Assembly: GCA_047602305.1 (NCBI GenBank)
Contig: JASGHO010000001.1
Coordinates: forward strand, 2,728,001 to 2,792,000
Source of the DNA: Ancrocorticia sp047602305
Lineage (GTDB): Bacteria; Actinomycetota; Actinomycetes; Actinomycetales; Actinomycetaceae
DNA: 64,000 nt
Direction of reading: 5' to 3'
The notes beneath the pieces were generated by a model. That model was not told the origin of the DNA. It did not search any database and saw only the letters and a program-made list of their open reading frames with translations. A program made the translations under genes and the position numbers. This document shows positions 1 to 9,968 of the stretch, piece after piece (within the stretch, counting starts at the first letter, position 1; each line of letters begins with the position of its first letter).

Positions 1-1
1 C

Positions 2-454
2 CTGGAGCTGGTGTTGGCTGAGGCCCGGGCGCGCGGCGGAAGCGCAGTGAGTACTGCGGCCGATGATGTCGGTGCGGCTCGTGTGACTGGCAGTGTTGAT
101 GATGCCGGCGCCGCTGGCTGTGTGGGTACTGTTGACCTGGCTGGCCCCGCTGCCGCTGGCGTGGGTATCGGAGCTATCGACAACACTGCCGCGCGACTGC
201 GCCCATTTGCCTACGAAATCCGCCTCACTGTATTTCCGGGAGCCCCAGCCGAACGCAACTTCTCGAGTTTTCTTGCACGTCTGCGTGAGATGGGCGTGGA
301 GTACTTTGCGCTCCAGGAGGCACGCACCCAAGGTACGGACGAGATCTTCCAAGCAATGGCCGAACGCTGGGACAAGGCTCGCTGGCGCTCGCGGTTTGAG
401 GAGATGGCGGCCGAAGCCCGCGCCGCTGGATTCGCCTCCGTAGAGGTTCGGTAA
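2..454 (+). CDS. C-terminal part of an unrecognised protein (5' end outside window)
   Basis: The frame is open from the first bases of the window, so the true start lies upstream. The visible 150 residues fall in two parts. The first 60 or so are a Gly/Ala/Val/Ser-rich low-complexity stretch. The last 85 or so look like a folded domain ending in EVR and contain RLRPFAYEIRLTVFPGAP and ALQEARTQGT. I do not recognise the family with confidence. The tail is faintly reminiscent of the C-terminus of actinobacterial NrdG-type radical-SAM activases, but no cysteine motif is visible to test that. The low-complexity stretch resembles inserts in HolB, the ABC ATPase and UreF further along. Confidence 0.5.
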   Translation: MELVLAEARARGGSAVSTAADDVGAARVTGSVDDAGAAGCVGTVDLAGPAAAGVGIGAIDNTAARLRPFAYEIRLTVFPGAPAERNFSSFLARLREMGVEYFALQEARTQGTDEIFQAMAERWDKARWRSRFEEMAAEARAAGFASVEVR

Positions 455-748
455 GTCGGCGAAATCAGCTGGGCGAACCAGGCTAGGGCTCCCAAAGAAA
501 TGAGGAAAATGGAAAGGGTTGAGCCTTTTTAGCGCGTCCGCCGGCTCAATCCTTTCCAAAAAACTCAATCCTTTAGGAGAGTGCCACATGGCGGGGTTCC
601 TGAAGTGCGCATGCCAGTCCAAGCCTGACGGACGCTGACACCAAGATGACGCGCGCTTGTTACGCCCACCGCTGCGGCATCAGTCCAGAGTTGTAACGCC
701 CACCGCTGCGCCGCCACTCTCAGCTGCTACGGCACGAGCCCCAAGTTG
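455..748. other. Intergenic region with one palindromic repeat
   Basis: No gene is supported between the truncated first gene and the TetR gene, which read toward each other. The only structure seen is the inverted repeat at 511-574. Further on, short repeats of acgcccaccgctgcg (660-675 and 698-712) and of ggcacgagcccca (730 and 754 areas) suggest small local duplications. Confidence 0.5.
511..574. repeat. Palindromic dispersed repeat, copy 1 (AAAGGRTTGAG element)
   Basis: GGAAAGGGTTGAGCC (511-525) faces GGCTCAATCCTTTCC (543-557) across a 17-nt spacer. A third half-site, CTCAATCCTTT, follows at 564-574. The same 15-bp arms with the same 17-nt spacer and one extra half-site occur at 49,655-49,718. 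It could fold as a transcription terminator between convergent genes or act as a REP-like element. The T-run is on the left side of the spacer rather than after the hairpin, which makes a simple terminator less convincing. Confidence 0.75.
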
Positions 749-1345
749 CTACGGCACGAGCCCCAGCCGTGCAGCGTAGTAACGGAACGTGGCCTCGGCT
801 TCTTCGGGCGATCCCCCATACACGGCAACTTCGGTGCCGAGGCCTGTCGCGAGCGCGAAGAGAACCCGCGCCTCCCGGTGTGGGTCGAGATCAGCGCTGA
901 GATGGCCCGACTCCTGTCCGGCCGCAATGACGCCAGCACACAAGGCCTTGATCTCGTCGTCGCCGTCGGTAAGTAGCTCGCGAATCCGAGTCTCGTTTTG
1001 GGTGCGCGCCCCAAACGCGACATTGACCCTGATGGCGTCACGAACATCACTGTTGCCGCCAAGGAGGAGAAACAGTATGGCGAGCATCAAGCCCTTCGGA
1101 CTGTCTGATTGCGTAGAGAGTTGTCTCTCCAGTTCGTGTTCGATCAGTAGGTAGGAGTGCTGTACGCCGGCGTAGAGCAGGTCGTTTTTGGTGGAGAAGT
1201 AGTGTTGGACCTGGCCCATGGACACGCCAGCTTCGGCTGCGACCGAACGCAGCGACACCGCATCTAAGCCCCGGCCAGCCACCAGGCGCCATACGGCTGA
1301 AGCAATCCGAGCTTTGTGCTCGGCAACATCGACGACTCTAGGCAT
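749..1345 (-). CDS. TetR-family transcriptional regulator
   Basis: This 198-residue protein has the normal TetR/AcrR length and layout. An N-terminal helix-turn-helix occupies about residues 8-55, with AAEAGVSMGQVQHYFSTKNDLL as the recognition region. It is followed by an all-helical ligand-binding and dimerisation domain. Such proteins are dimeric repressors released by a small ligand, which cannot be named here. The gene is divergent from a small membrane protein starting at 1441. The gap holds two CAATGC-type palindromes, consistent with autoregulation and control of that neighbour. The ATG at 1345 is the first sensible start. Confidence 0.9.
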   Translation of the reverse strand: MPRVVDVAEHKARIASAVWRLVAGRGLDAVSLRSVAAEAGVSMGQVQHYFSTKNDLLYAGVQHSYLLIEHELERQLSTQSDSPKGLMLAILFLLLGGNSDVRDAIRVNVAFGARTQNETRIRELLTDGDDEIKALCAGVIAAGQESGHLSADLDPHREARVLFALATGLGTEVAVYGGSPEEAEATFRYYAARLGLVP

Positions 1346-1359
1346 AACACAAAGTATAG

Positions 1360-1375
1360 CAATGCAACCGCATTG
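1360..1375. promoter_or_regulatory. Probable TetR operator 1
   Basis: CAATGC-AACC-GCATTG is a perfect 6-bp inverted repeat 15 bp upstream of the TetR start. A second, one-mismatch copy lies at 1400-1415. Position between divergent genes and symmetry suit a TetR dimer site; binding is inferred. Confidence 0.6.
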
Positions 1376-1399
1376 ACAAGCACTAGGTCTTTCGTTTTA

Positions 1400-1415
1400 C
1401 AATGCGAGTGCATCG
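1400..1415. promoter_or_regulatory. Probable TetR operator 2
   Basis: CAATGC-GAGT-GCATCG repeats the arms of the palindrome at 1360-1375 with one mismatch, 40 bp away (about four helical turns). It lies 25 bp before the start codon of the membrane protein gene at 1441. Confidence 0.5.
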
Positions 1416-1440
1416 TAATAGTAGAAATGAGAGTGTAGTG

Positions 1441-1674
1441 ATGGCTACTGATAAAACGCGTGGCATTGAATCCGCTCAGGGCTTGGTGGCATTTGTGGGG
1501 ATTACCCTCGGTGTGATTCCCCTGATTCAGGTCGTGTTGGGGCGCCGCCCCGGTCTCTTAACCCTGGTCCTGTCGGAGGGCCCAAGCGCCTCGCATTGGA
1601 TTGCTCCCCTTGTTGTCGTCCTGGCTGCGACCGTCCTTGTCTTCGTTCTTGAGTTGCGCAAGAACCGGCGCTGA
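1441..1674 (+). CDS. Small membrane protein, probable TetR target
   Basis: This 77-residue protein has two hydrophobic segments (about residues 14-36 and 50-70), separated by a short RRPG-containing turn, and ends in a basic RKNRR tail. The ATG at 1441 is preferred over the in-frame GTG at 1402, because the latter start lies within the probable operator. I do not recognise a family. Divergence from the TetR gene and the shared palindromes suggest it is repressed by that regulator. A role in envelope transport or resistance is only a guess. Confidence 0.65.
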   Translation: MATDKTRGIESAQGLVAFVGITLGVIPLIQVVLGRRPGLLTLVLSEGPSASHWIAPLVVVLAATVLVFVLELRKNRR

Positions 1675-1728
1675 CATGAATGAAGAGGAGGTCCTGGGGA
1701 GGGGGTGAGAAGATAAAGAATCCCGCCC

Positions 1729-1796
1729 TCGCACCGACTTCCTGTCGCTACTTGTATCCACAGATCGACTTCGTGCACTGCCCATCCACAGCAGTT
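1729..1796. repeat. 68-bp dispersed repeat, copy 1
   Basis: This 68-bp segment recurs at 2462-2529 with three differences, and 46 bp of it recur at 8064-8109. It contains two direct ATCCACAG words 31 bp apart, the first in GTATCCACA, one base from a DnaA box. Copies 1 and 2 bracket the toxin-antitoxin operon as direct repeats. Confidence 0.9.
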
Positions 1797-1840
1797 GCGA
1801 GCCCATGGTTACTCGGGTAGCGCTGACGTAAACTGTTGGC

Positions 1841-2095
1841 ATGTCGATGAATGTGGCTCAGGTTGAGGAAGCGCTGCTGGCACTGGATCGTGCAGATCGT
1901 GCAGCGGTTATTCAGCGTGGCTTGCAGTCGCTTGATGCTGACTCTGTTCCCGAGTCGCAAGCCGAGGTTGATGCTGCATGGCGCAGTGAGTTGCGCAGGC
2001 GTATTGATGATATCGAGAGCGGCAAAGCGCATATGTTGAGTGCGGACGAGGTGTTTGCCGAAGTCGATGCAAGACTCGCGAAGATGCGCCGGTGA
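1841..2095 (+). CDS. Antitoxin, addiction-module component (CHP02574/PF09720-like)
   Basis: This 84-residue acidic protein has the pattern of the unstable antitoxin family paired with RelE/ParE toxins: an N-terminal VEEALLALDRADRAAVIQRGLQSLD segment, then EVDAAWRSELRRRIDDIESGKA and a helical tail. Such antitoxins wrap the toxin and repress the operon. It overlaps the toxin gene by four bases (GTGA), so translation is coupled. No clear ribosome binding site precedes the ATG, so a leaderless message is possible; MNVAQ at 1847 is an alternative start. Confidence 0.85.
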   Translation: MSMNVAQVEEALLALDRADRAAVIQRGLQSLDADSVPESQAEVDAAWRSELRRRIDDIESGKAHMLSADEVFAEVDARLAKMRR

Positions 2096-2403
2096 GTCTA
2101 TCCCTCAGTTTTCATGTGGAGGCCATGTCTGACTTGGCCGAGTCCGTAGAGTGGTACGAGTCAGAACGAGTGGGCCTCGGTGTTGAACTGCGAGCGGCAG
2201 CTCGCACAGCACTCAGTGAGATCGAGGATTGGCCGCATCTGGCCCCAGTTTTCCCTGGCTGGAATGAGGAACCTGTCATCCGTATGAAAGCGGTCAAGAG
2301 GTTCCCGTATCACGTTTTGTACTACGGGACCGCAACCGAAGTGAAGATTGTGGCGTTCGCACATGACAGCCGTTCTCCCGGGTACTGGAGACATCGTATT
2401 TAA
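2092..2403 (+). CDS. RelE/ParE-superfamily toxin
   Basis: This 103-residue protein has the RelE/ParE fold signature: SLSFHVEAMSDLAESVEWYESERVGLGVEL at the N-terminus, then the strand region VIRMKAVKRFPYHVLYY and IVAFAHDSRSPGYWRHRI at the end. Family members are either ribosome-dependent RNases or gyrase inhibitors, and sequence alone does not decide. The GTG start overlaps the antitoxin stop. The whole operon lies between two 68-bp direct repeats, which suggests past insertion or a potential for deletion by recombination. Confidence 0.85.
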   Translation: MSLSLSFHVEAMSDLAESVEWYESERVGLGVELRAAARTALSEIEDWPHLAPVFPGWNEEPVIRMKAVKRFPYHVLYYGTATEVKIVAFAHDSRSPGYWRHRI

Positions 2404-2461
2404 TCGGTTGGAGAACAGGCTGTTGTTTTCTGATCGACGACGACGGCGCCCCGCCTCGCCT

Positions 2462-2529
2462 TCGCACCGACTTCCCGTCGCTACTTGTATCCACAGATCG
2501 GCTTCGTGCACTCCCCATCCACAGCAGTT
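2462..2529. repeat. 68-bp dispersed repeat, copy 2
   Basis: This is the same orientation and length as the copy at 1729-1796, lying 59 bp past the toxin stop codon. Its last 46 bp match 8064-8109. Confidence 0.9.
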
Positions 2530-2699
2530 CGCCTCCCCAGCCCCTCCAGCCAAACTCCCCGCTATTGTCAGAGGAGCCGTGAGGGGCCAAGCTGAGCGTG
2601 AAGGCGTAGGCCCACATGGTGAGACTGTCGGGTCCGTGTGTGGGATCCCCTTTACCCCGCGCGCGGGCCCGACATACCCCCGCAAAACACCCCTATGTC

Positions 2700-2846
2700 A
2701 TGACCAATAAAGTTCATATCCGGGCAGGTCAGCGCCACTTGGGGGTGGTGGTAGAAGGTGGCCCGCGTCGTCGTCGTCGAAAGAGAAGAAAAGGAGGTGA
2801 AAACGTGACTGTAACCAGCTGGAATCTGTCCAACGTGGTGAGTTAG
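2700..2846 (+). CDS. Short ORF(s) with a perfect Shine-Dalgarno sequence upstream of topA
   Basis: An ATG at 2700 opens a 48-codon frame containing a PRRRRRKRRKGGENV core. Inside it, AAAGGAGGTGAAAAC directly precedes a GTG at 2805 that would give only 13 residues in the same frame (MTVTSWNLSNVVS). AAGGAGGTGA is the full complement of the 16S rRNA 3' tail, so ribosomes should bind here. It could be a small basic protein, a leader peptide controlling topA, or chance. I do not recognise either product. Confidence 0.35.
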   Translation: MTNKVHIRAGQRHLGVVVEGGPRRRRRKRRKGGENVTVTSWNLSNVVS

Positions 2847-3037
2847 ATCGTGCGCGGTTCAATTTCTCGTCGGGTGGCGGTGTTATAGTCCCGTGGAGAG
2901 AACCTCGCCGCCAGCGGCGGGGGACTTGGCGGTCGGGGACAAGATGCCGGCTGTCGAACATGTGTGGAGAAGGTGCCCTCGGGCCCCAACTTCGTACTGT
3001 GCACGAAGTACACGCGAGTGCGCTAGAAGGAAGTAAC

Positions 3038-5823
<2,786 letters not shown>

Positions 5824-5824
<1 letters not shown>

Positions 5825-6483
5825 TGACGGGGCTCTTCATCACCTTTGAGGGCGGCGACGGCTCCGGCAAGACCACCCAGGTGAACATGCTCGCCGAGTA
5901 CCTGCGCGATTGTGGCCGCGAGGTGGTGGCAACTCGCGAACCCGGAGGCACTGAGCTGGGCAGTGAGATTCGTAAGCTCATCTTGCATGGTGAGGACATG
6001 TGCCCGAAGGCGGAAGCGCTACTCTACGCCGCTGACCGGGCGCATCATATCGCCACGGTGGTCCGCCCCGCGCTGGCGCGCGGCGCGGTAGTTCTCGCCG
6101 ACCGCTACCTCGATTCGTCAGTGGCCTATCAGGGCGTGGCACGCGACCTCGGCTTGGACGAGGTCCGTGACCTCTCGCTGTGGGCGACGGACGGCCTCAT
6201 GCCCAGCCTCACCCTGCTCCTCGACGTCCCGGTCTCCGTGGGCGCTGAGCGTGTGGGTGCCAGCCAGGACCGCATCGAAGCCGCTGGCGCGGCCTTCCAT
6301 CAGGCAGTTCGGGACGAGTATCTGAAGCTTGCGGGCGAGGATCCGCGGCGCTGGCGCGTCATTGACGCCAAGGGCGGGGTGGAGGATGTCGCCGCTCAGG
6401 TACGCGACGCCGTGCTCGTTTTCCTTGAGAATCCGCAGGAACCGGCTGCTGAGAATTCTGGCGCGGTGCCAGGGGCGAAGTAG
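5824..6483 (+). CDS. tmk: Thymidylate kinase
   Basis: Phosphorylates dTMP to dTDP for DNA synthesis. The 219 residues are a normal length. Seen are the P-loop GGDGSGKTTQ (about residues 9-18), TREPGGTELG, and the DRY motif in DRYLDSSVAYQG. The GTG start shares one base with the topA stop and holB follows 18 bp later, giving a DNA-replication operon topA-tmk-holB. The tmk-holB pairing is common across bacteria. Confidence 0.97.
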
Positions 6484-6501
6484 AACTCGTACCATAGAGC
6501 G

Positions 6502-7833
6502 ATGAGTGTTTTTGACGATCTGGTGGGGCAGGTGGCAGTGCGCGCCCAGTTGGAGCGCGCCGCGTTCGCTGCCCGTCAACAGATCGAACACGCTGGTCAG
6601 GGCGGTAGGTCGTCCAGCACGGCATCGAGTGGTGGCAGTCTCACAGACGCTCATGAAGCAAGTGCCTCGGCGCCTCGCGGGCTCGGCGGCACCCCCGAAT
6701 CCGGCGGCACCGAGCTCTCGAGCGCTCGTTCTGACTCGTCTGCCATGAGCCAGGCGTGGCTGTTCACCGGGCCGCCCGGATCGGGCCGCTCGGTGGCCGC
6801 GCGCGCTTTCGCCGCCGCATTGCAGTGCACCGGGCCGGTTCCCGGATGTGGGCAGTGCCAGGGCTGCCTCAGTACGATGTCGGGAACTCACCCGGATGTC
6901 GAGATCATGGCCACCTCCGGCGTCACCATCACCGTGGAACAAACCCGTTCCATGGTGGGGCGCTCCTACGTTTCCCCGAGCGTGGGCTCGTGGCGCATCA
7001 TCATTGTCGAGGACGCCGACCGCATGGCCGAGCGCACCACAAACGTGCTGCTCAAGGCCATCGAGGAACCGCCGCCCTCCACCGTGTGGATGCTCTGCAC
7101 CCCCTCGCCCGACGACGTCATGACCACCATCCGTTCGCGCTGCCGCAACGTCTCCCTCGTCATCCCTCCCGCCGCGGAGGTGGCCGAACTGCTGGTGCGG
7201 CGCGACGGCGTCGCCCCTGAGGCAGCGCTCGTTGCCGCGAAGGCTGCCCAGTCGCATATCGGAATGGCGCGCGCACTCGCCTCCAACCCCGAGGTTGCCG
7301 GGCAGCGGGACAAAACCCTGCGCGAGGCGCTCTCAATTCGTGGCGCAGGGGACGCGGTTCTCGCGGCGCAGCGGCTTCTCGCCAACGCCAGCGAGCGCGC
7401 CGAAGCGCAAGCCACCAAGAATGACGGCCGGGAATTGGCCGAACTCAAGCGATCCCTCGGCGTGGAAGATGGCGGGCGAATTCCACCGGCGGTGCGCGCG
7501 CAGATACGCACACTCGAAGAGACCCAGAAGCGGCGGGCCACCCGCGCCAAACGTGACGTCCTCGACCGGGCGATGGTAGACATGTTGTCCCTGTTCAGGG
7601 ATGTGCTCACCGTCCAGCTCGGTGCCACCGTGGAACTCGTCAATGAGGACTTCGCCCAGGCAATCCACGCCCTCGCTGAAGCATCCACGCCGGAGCAATC
7701 GATTCACCGCATGGACTCCATCTCGCAGGCGCGCCAGCGATTGGCTGGAAACGTCGATCCCTTGCTCACGTTGGAGGCAATGATGCTCTCCATGCGTCCG
7801 CAGGCGTCGGCGGGGGATACGCGCTTCGCGTAA
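6502..7833 (+). CDS. holB: DNA polymerase III subunit delta'
   Basis: Clamp-loader subunit that helps place the beta clamp on DNA. The AAA+ core shows GPPGSGRS near residue 91, where the Walker lysine is replaced by arginine, in line with delta' being a non-ATPase. It also shows a four-cysteine zinc module (CTGPVPGCGQCQGC) and a sensor region around RMAERTTNVLLKAIEEPP. A Ser/Gly/Thr/Ala-rich insert of about 55 residues (roughly 32-86) separates the first helix, DLVGQVAVRAQLERAAFAAR, from the P-loop. That insert is absent from typical family members and resembles low-complexity stretches in other proteins here. It is probably last in the topA operon. Confidence 0.95.
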   Translation: MSVFDDLVGQVAVRAQLERAAFAARQQIEHAGQGGRSSSTASSGGSLTDAHEASASAPRGLGGTPESGGTELSSARSDSSAMSQAWLFTGPPGSGRSVAARAFAAALQCTGPVPGCGQCQGCLSTMSGTHPDVEIMATSGVTITVEQTRSMVGRSYVSPSVGSWRIIIVEDADRMAERTTNVLLKAIEEPPPSTVWMLCTPSPDDVMTTIRSRCRNVSLVIPPAAEVAELLVRRDGVAPEAALVAAKAAQSHIGMARALASNPEVAGQRDKTLREALSIRGAGDAVLAAQRLLANASERAEAQATKNDGRELAELKRSLGVEDGGRIPPAVRAQIRTLEETQKRRATRAKRDVLDRAMVDMLSLFRDVLTVQLGATVELVNEDFAQAIHALAEASTPEQSIHRMDSISQARQRLAGNVDPLLTLEAMMLSMRPQASAGDTRFA

Positions 7834-8138
7834 ATTCCCCCAATCGGTTCGGTCGTGACAGCCGGGCCCCGACTGATTGCGGTGACTTCTTGGAACGATC
7901 TCCAAGACTCTCAACAGACCCGCTGAGGGTGTTGCGTACGCGCTTCACATAAAACCCTCAACAAGCCCGGGCGAGGGTGTCAGGTACTGGTGGAAGGCCC
8001 AGGCGAGAGTTTCGGGTACTGGTGGAGTGTCGCCGTCGTCGTAAAGAAACTTGCCCCACCCCGTACTTGTATCCACAGATCGGCTTCGTGCACTCCCCAT
8101 CCACAGCAGCTCGGGATGTGCTGCGGTTGGTGAGGACA
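7834..8138. other. Intergenic region after holB with local duplications
   Basis: A hairpin TCTTGGA-N6-TCCAAGA (7888-7907) could end the holB message. The 3' end of holB (around tacgcgcttc, 7818) is partly duplicated near 7937. A 32-bp imperfect tandem repeat lies at about 7963-8026, with ggtactggtgga at 7983 and 8015. The third copy of the dispersed repeat is at 8064-8109. No gene is supported. Confidence 0.55.
8064..8109. repeat. Dispersed repeat, copy 3 (46 bp)
   Basis: This matches 46 consecutive bases of the repeat at 2462-2529 (2484-2529 area) apart from the extreme ends. It again lies just upstream of a gene, in the same orientation. Confidence 0.85.
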
Positions 8139-9713
8139 ATGGTCTACGGTGGAGAGGTGAAGATTTCGAAGAAGCTTGCTGGTCTGTTGGCGGGCGCCGC
8201 GCTGGCGCTCGGTGCCTGTTCTCCCGCGACGTCTGGGGATGAAGCGTCCGCGTCGCCCACGTTGGCGGCGGGCGCCGTCCCCATTGACGCCCCGATGCCG
8301 GCGATTCCGGCGGGACTGGAGGCGTACTACAACCAGAAGCTGGCGTGGAGTCCCTGCGAGGGCGGGCTGGATTGCGCGACGATCACCGTCCCGCTCGACT
8401 ACGCTCAGCCCGGCGGCCAAGACATCAAGATCGCGGTATCGAAGCGCCCCGCGGAAGGCAAGGCGATTGGTACGCTCGTCATCAATCCGGGTGGTCCGGG
8501 GGCTTCGGGCGTGGCCGCGCTGAAGAACGCCATCTACTTCTTTGATAGCGAGATCCGGACCAGTTTCGATATTCTGGGCTTCGATCCGCGCGGGGTAGGT
8601 AAGTCGAATCCGATTGATTGCGTGGATGACGTGACGCTCACCGGTCTCCTCGACGGTTCGTACGACACCTCGGTTCCGGGGTGGGAGGCGCAGGCTGAGG
8701 CCGACGTCGAATCTTTTGTAGCCGGCTGTTCCGCGAATTCCGGCGACATTCTTTCCTTTATCGGAACGAAGTACGCGGCCCAGGATATTGACATCATCCG
8801 GCATCTCGTGGGCGATCCGAAACTTTATTACATGGGGTACTCGTACGGCACGTTCCTGGGGATGGAGTACGCCGAGCAGTTCCCGGGCAACACGGGGCGG
8901 CTGGTGCTCGACGGCCCGGTGGACACCACCATCGGTGTCGCGCAGATGAGCCACGACCAGACGATGGGCTTCGAGATGGTACTTCGGCGCTACCTGGAGG
9001 ACTGCCTCGAGTCCGGGTCCAGCTGTCCCTTCACCGGCTCTGTCGACGACGCCGCCGCGAAGGTTCACGAACTTCTTGTGGCCTCTGTGGATTCTCCCTA
9101 CCCCACTAAGAACGAGAAGCGTCCGCTTGTTGCGGCGCAGTTCTTCAACGGCATGGTGCTTCCGCTGTATGCGCCGTCAACCTGGAACATGCTGACCAGT
9201 GCTTTCAAGGCCCTCATTGAGGAGAACGACGGAACACAGTTCCAGGTCTTCAGCGACTTGTCGCAGGAGCGTCAGGACGATGGAAGCTTCGCGTCGAACA
9301 GTGCGGAAGCGCTGCTGACGATCAACTGCGCCGACTATCCGCCCGCGGATCCCGCCGAACTTGAGAGCATGTCTGCGCAACTGCGCGAGAATGCGCCTGT
9401 GATGCAGGACATCCAGACCTCGGGTGCAAACATCTGCGCCTACTGGCCCAATCCGCCCACGGAGCTTCCGGGGCCGATCGCGGCGGAGGGGTCAGCACCG
9501 CTCCTGGTGGTGGGCACTCGGTACGATCCGGCAACGCCCTATCACTGGGCCGAAGCCGTGCACGAGCAGCTGGAAAACTCCGTGCTGGTGACGTGGAATG
9601 GCGACGGGCACACCGCCTACTCGGCCCAGGCCGATGAGTGTGTACTCGACGCCGTGGATGGCTACCTCCTGGGCGGGACACTGCCCGAGGAGGGGCTGGT
9701 GTGCGAGCCGTAG
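8139..9713 (+). CDS. Lipoprotein alpha/beta hydrolase, tripeptidyl aminopeptidase type
   Basis: Secreted serine hydrolase of the actinobacterial TAP/SCO7095-like family, likely cutting N-terminal peptides outside the cell. An N-terminal signal ends in the lipobox LGAC (Cys about residue 27), so it should be membrane-anchored. The oxyanion segment is NPGGPGASG. The nucleophile is in GYSYGT (Ser about 235). The C-terminal TAP-like part has the probable acid in GTRYDPATP and the histidine in GDGHTAY. ATG at 8139 is preferred because a TGAGGA sequence precedes it; GTG at 8157 is an alternative. The gene stands alone before the tRNA. Confidence 0.88.
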   Translation: MVYGGEVKISKKLAGLLAGAALALGACSPATSGDEASASPTLAAGAVPIDAPMPAIPAGLEAYYNQKLAWSPCEGGLDCATITVPLDYAQPGGQDIKIAVSKRPAEGKAIGTLVINPGGPGASGVAALKNAIYFFDSEIRTSFDILGFDPRGVGKSNPIDCVDDVTLTGLLDGSYDTSVPGWEAQAEADVESFVAGCSANSGDILSFIGTKYAAQDIDIIRHLVGDPKLYYMGYSYGTFLGMEYAEQFPGNTGRLVLDGPVDTTIGVAQMSHDQTMGFEMVLRRYLEDCLESGSSCPFTGSVDDAAAKVHELLVASVDSPYPTKNEKRPLVAAQFFNGMVLPLYAPSTWNMLTSAFKALIEENDGTQFQVFSDLSQERQDDGSFASNSAEALLTINCADYPPADPAELESMSAQLRENAPVMQDIQTSGANICAYWPNPPTELPGPIAAEGSAPLLVVGTRYDPATPYHWAEAVHEQLENSVLVTWNGDGHTAYSAQADECVLDAVDGYLLGGTLPEEGLVCEP

Positions 9714-9842
9714 GGTGAGTATGTGGTGCCGTGAGTTGGCGGGTTCGTGTTCGTTGAGAGGCGTGGTGAGTGTGTGATCTGTGTTGGACCGGGCTTACCT
9801 CAGGGGCGAGTATGTGACCTTGATCGACTCGCGCCCATAGAT

Positions 9843-9872
9843 TTGCGACGACGAATCCCCAATGGGTAGTAT
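9843..9872 (+). promoter_or_regulatory. Promoter for tRNA-Thr
   Basis: TTGCGA (9843-9848) and TAGTAT (9867-9872) with an 18-bp spacer fit a housekeeping sigma promoter. Transcription would start about 15-17 bases before the mature tRNA. Confidence 0.5.
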
Positions 9873-9895
9873 TACCAACGCTGCGACAGTAGCGT

Positions 9896-9968
9896 GCCAC
9901 CTTAGCTCAGTCGGCAGAGCGATTCACTCGTAATGAATAGGTCGAGAGTTCGATTCTCTCAGGTGGCT
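9896..9968 (+). tRNA. tRNA-Thr (CGT anticodon), integration site of the element
   Basis: The acceptor arms GCCACCT (9896-9902) and AGGTGGC (9961-9967) pair. The anticodon stem is ATTCA/TGAAT around the loop CTCGTAA, giving anticodon CGT, which reads ACG. The T arm contains GTTCGATTC. CCA is not encoded. Bases from 9928 on are duplicated at 36,378, so the 3' half now present was supplied by the integrated element and the tRNA stays intact. Confidence 0.95.

Larger units (their letters stand above)
2404..3037. other. Long intergenic region upstream of topA
   Basis: It holds the second copy of the 68-bp repeat (2462-2529), a short arginine-rich reading frame with a perfect Shine-Dalgarno sequence (2700-2846), and about 190 bp of probable topA leader. 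Nothing else convincing is seen. The 634-bp length suggests that topA has a long or complex 5' region. Confidence 0.5.

Noticed and set aside
1751..2530. Chromosomal replication origin, because of DnaA-box-like words
   Set aside because: Only one near-match and one weak match occur per repeat copy. There is no dnaA, dnaN or gyrB nearby and no AT-rich unwinding region.
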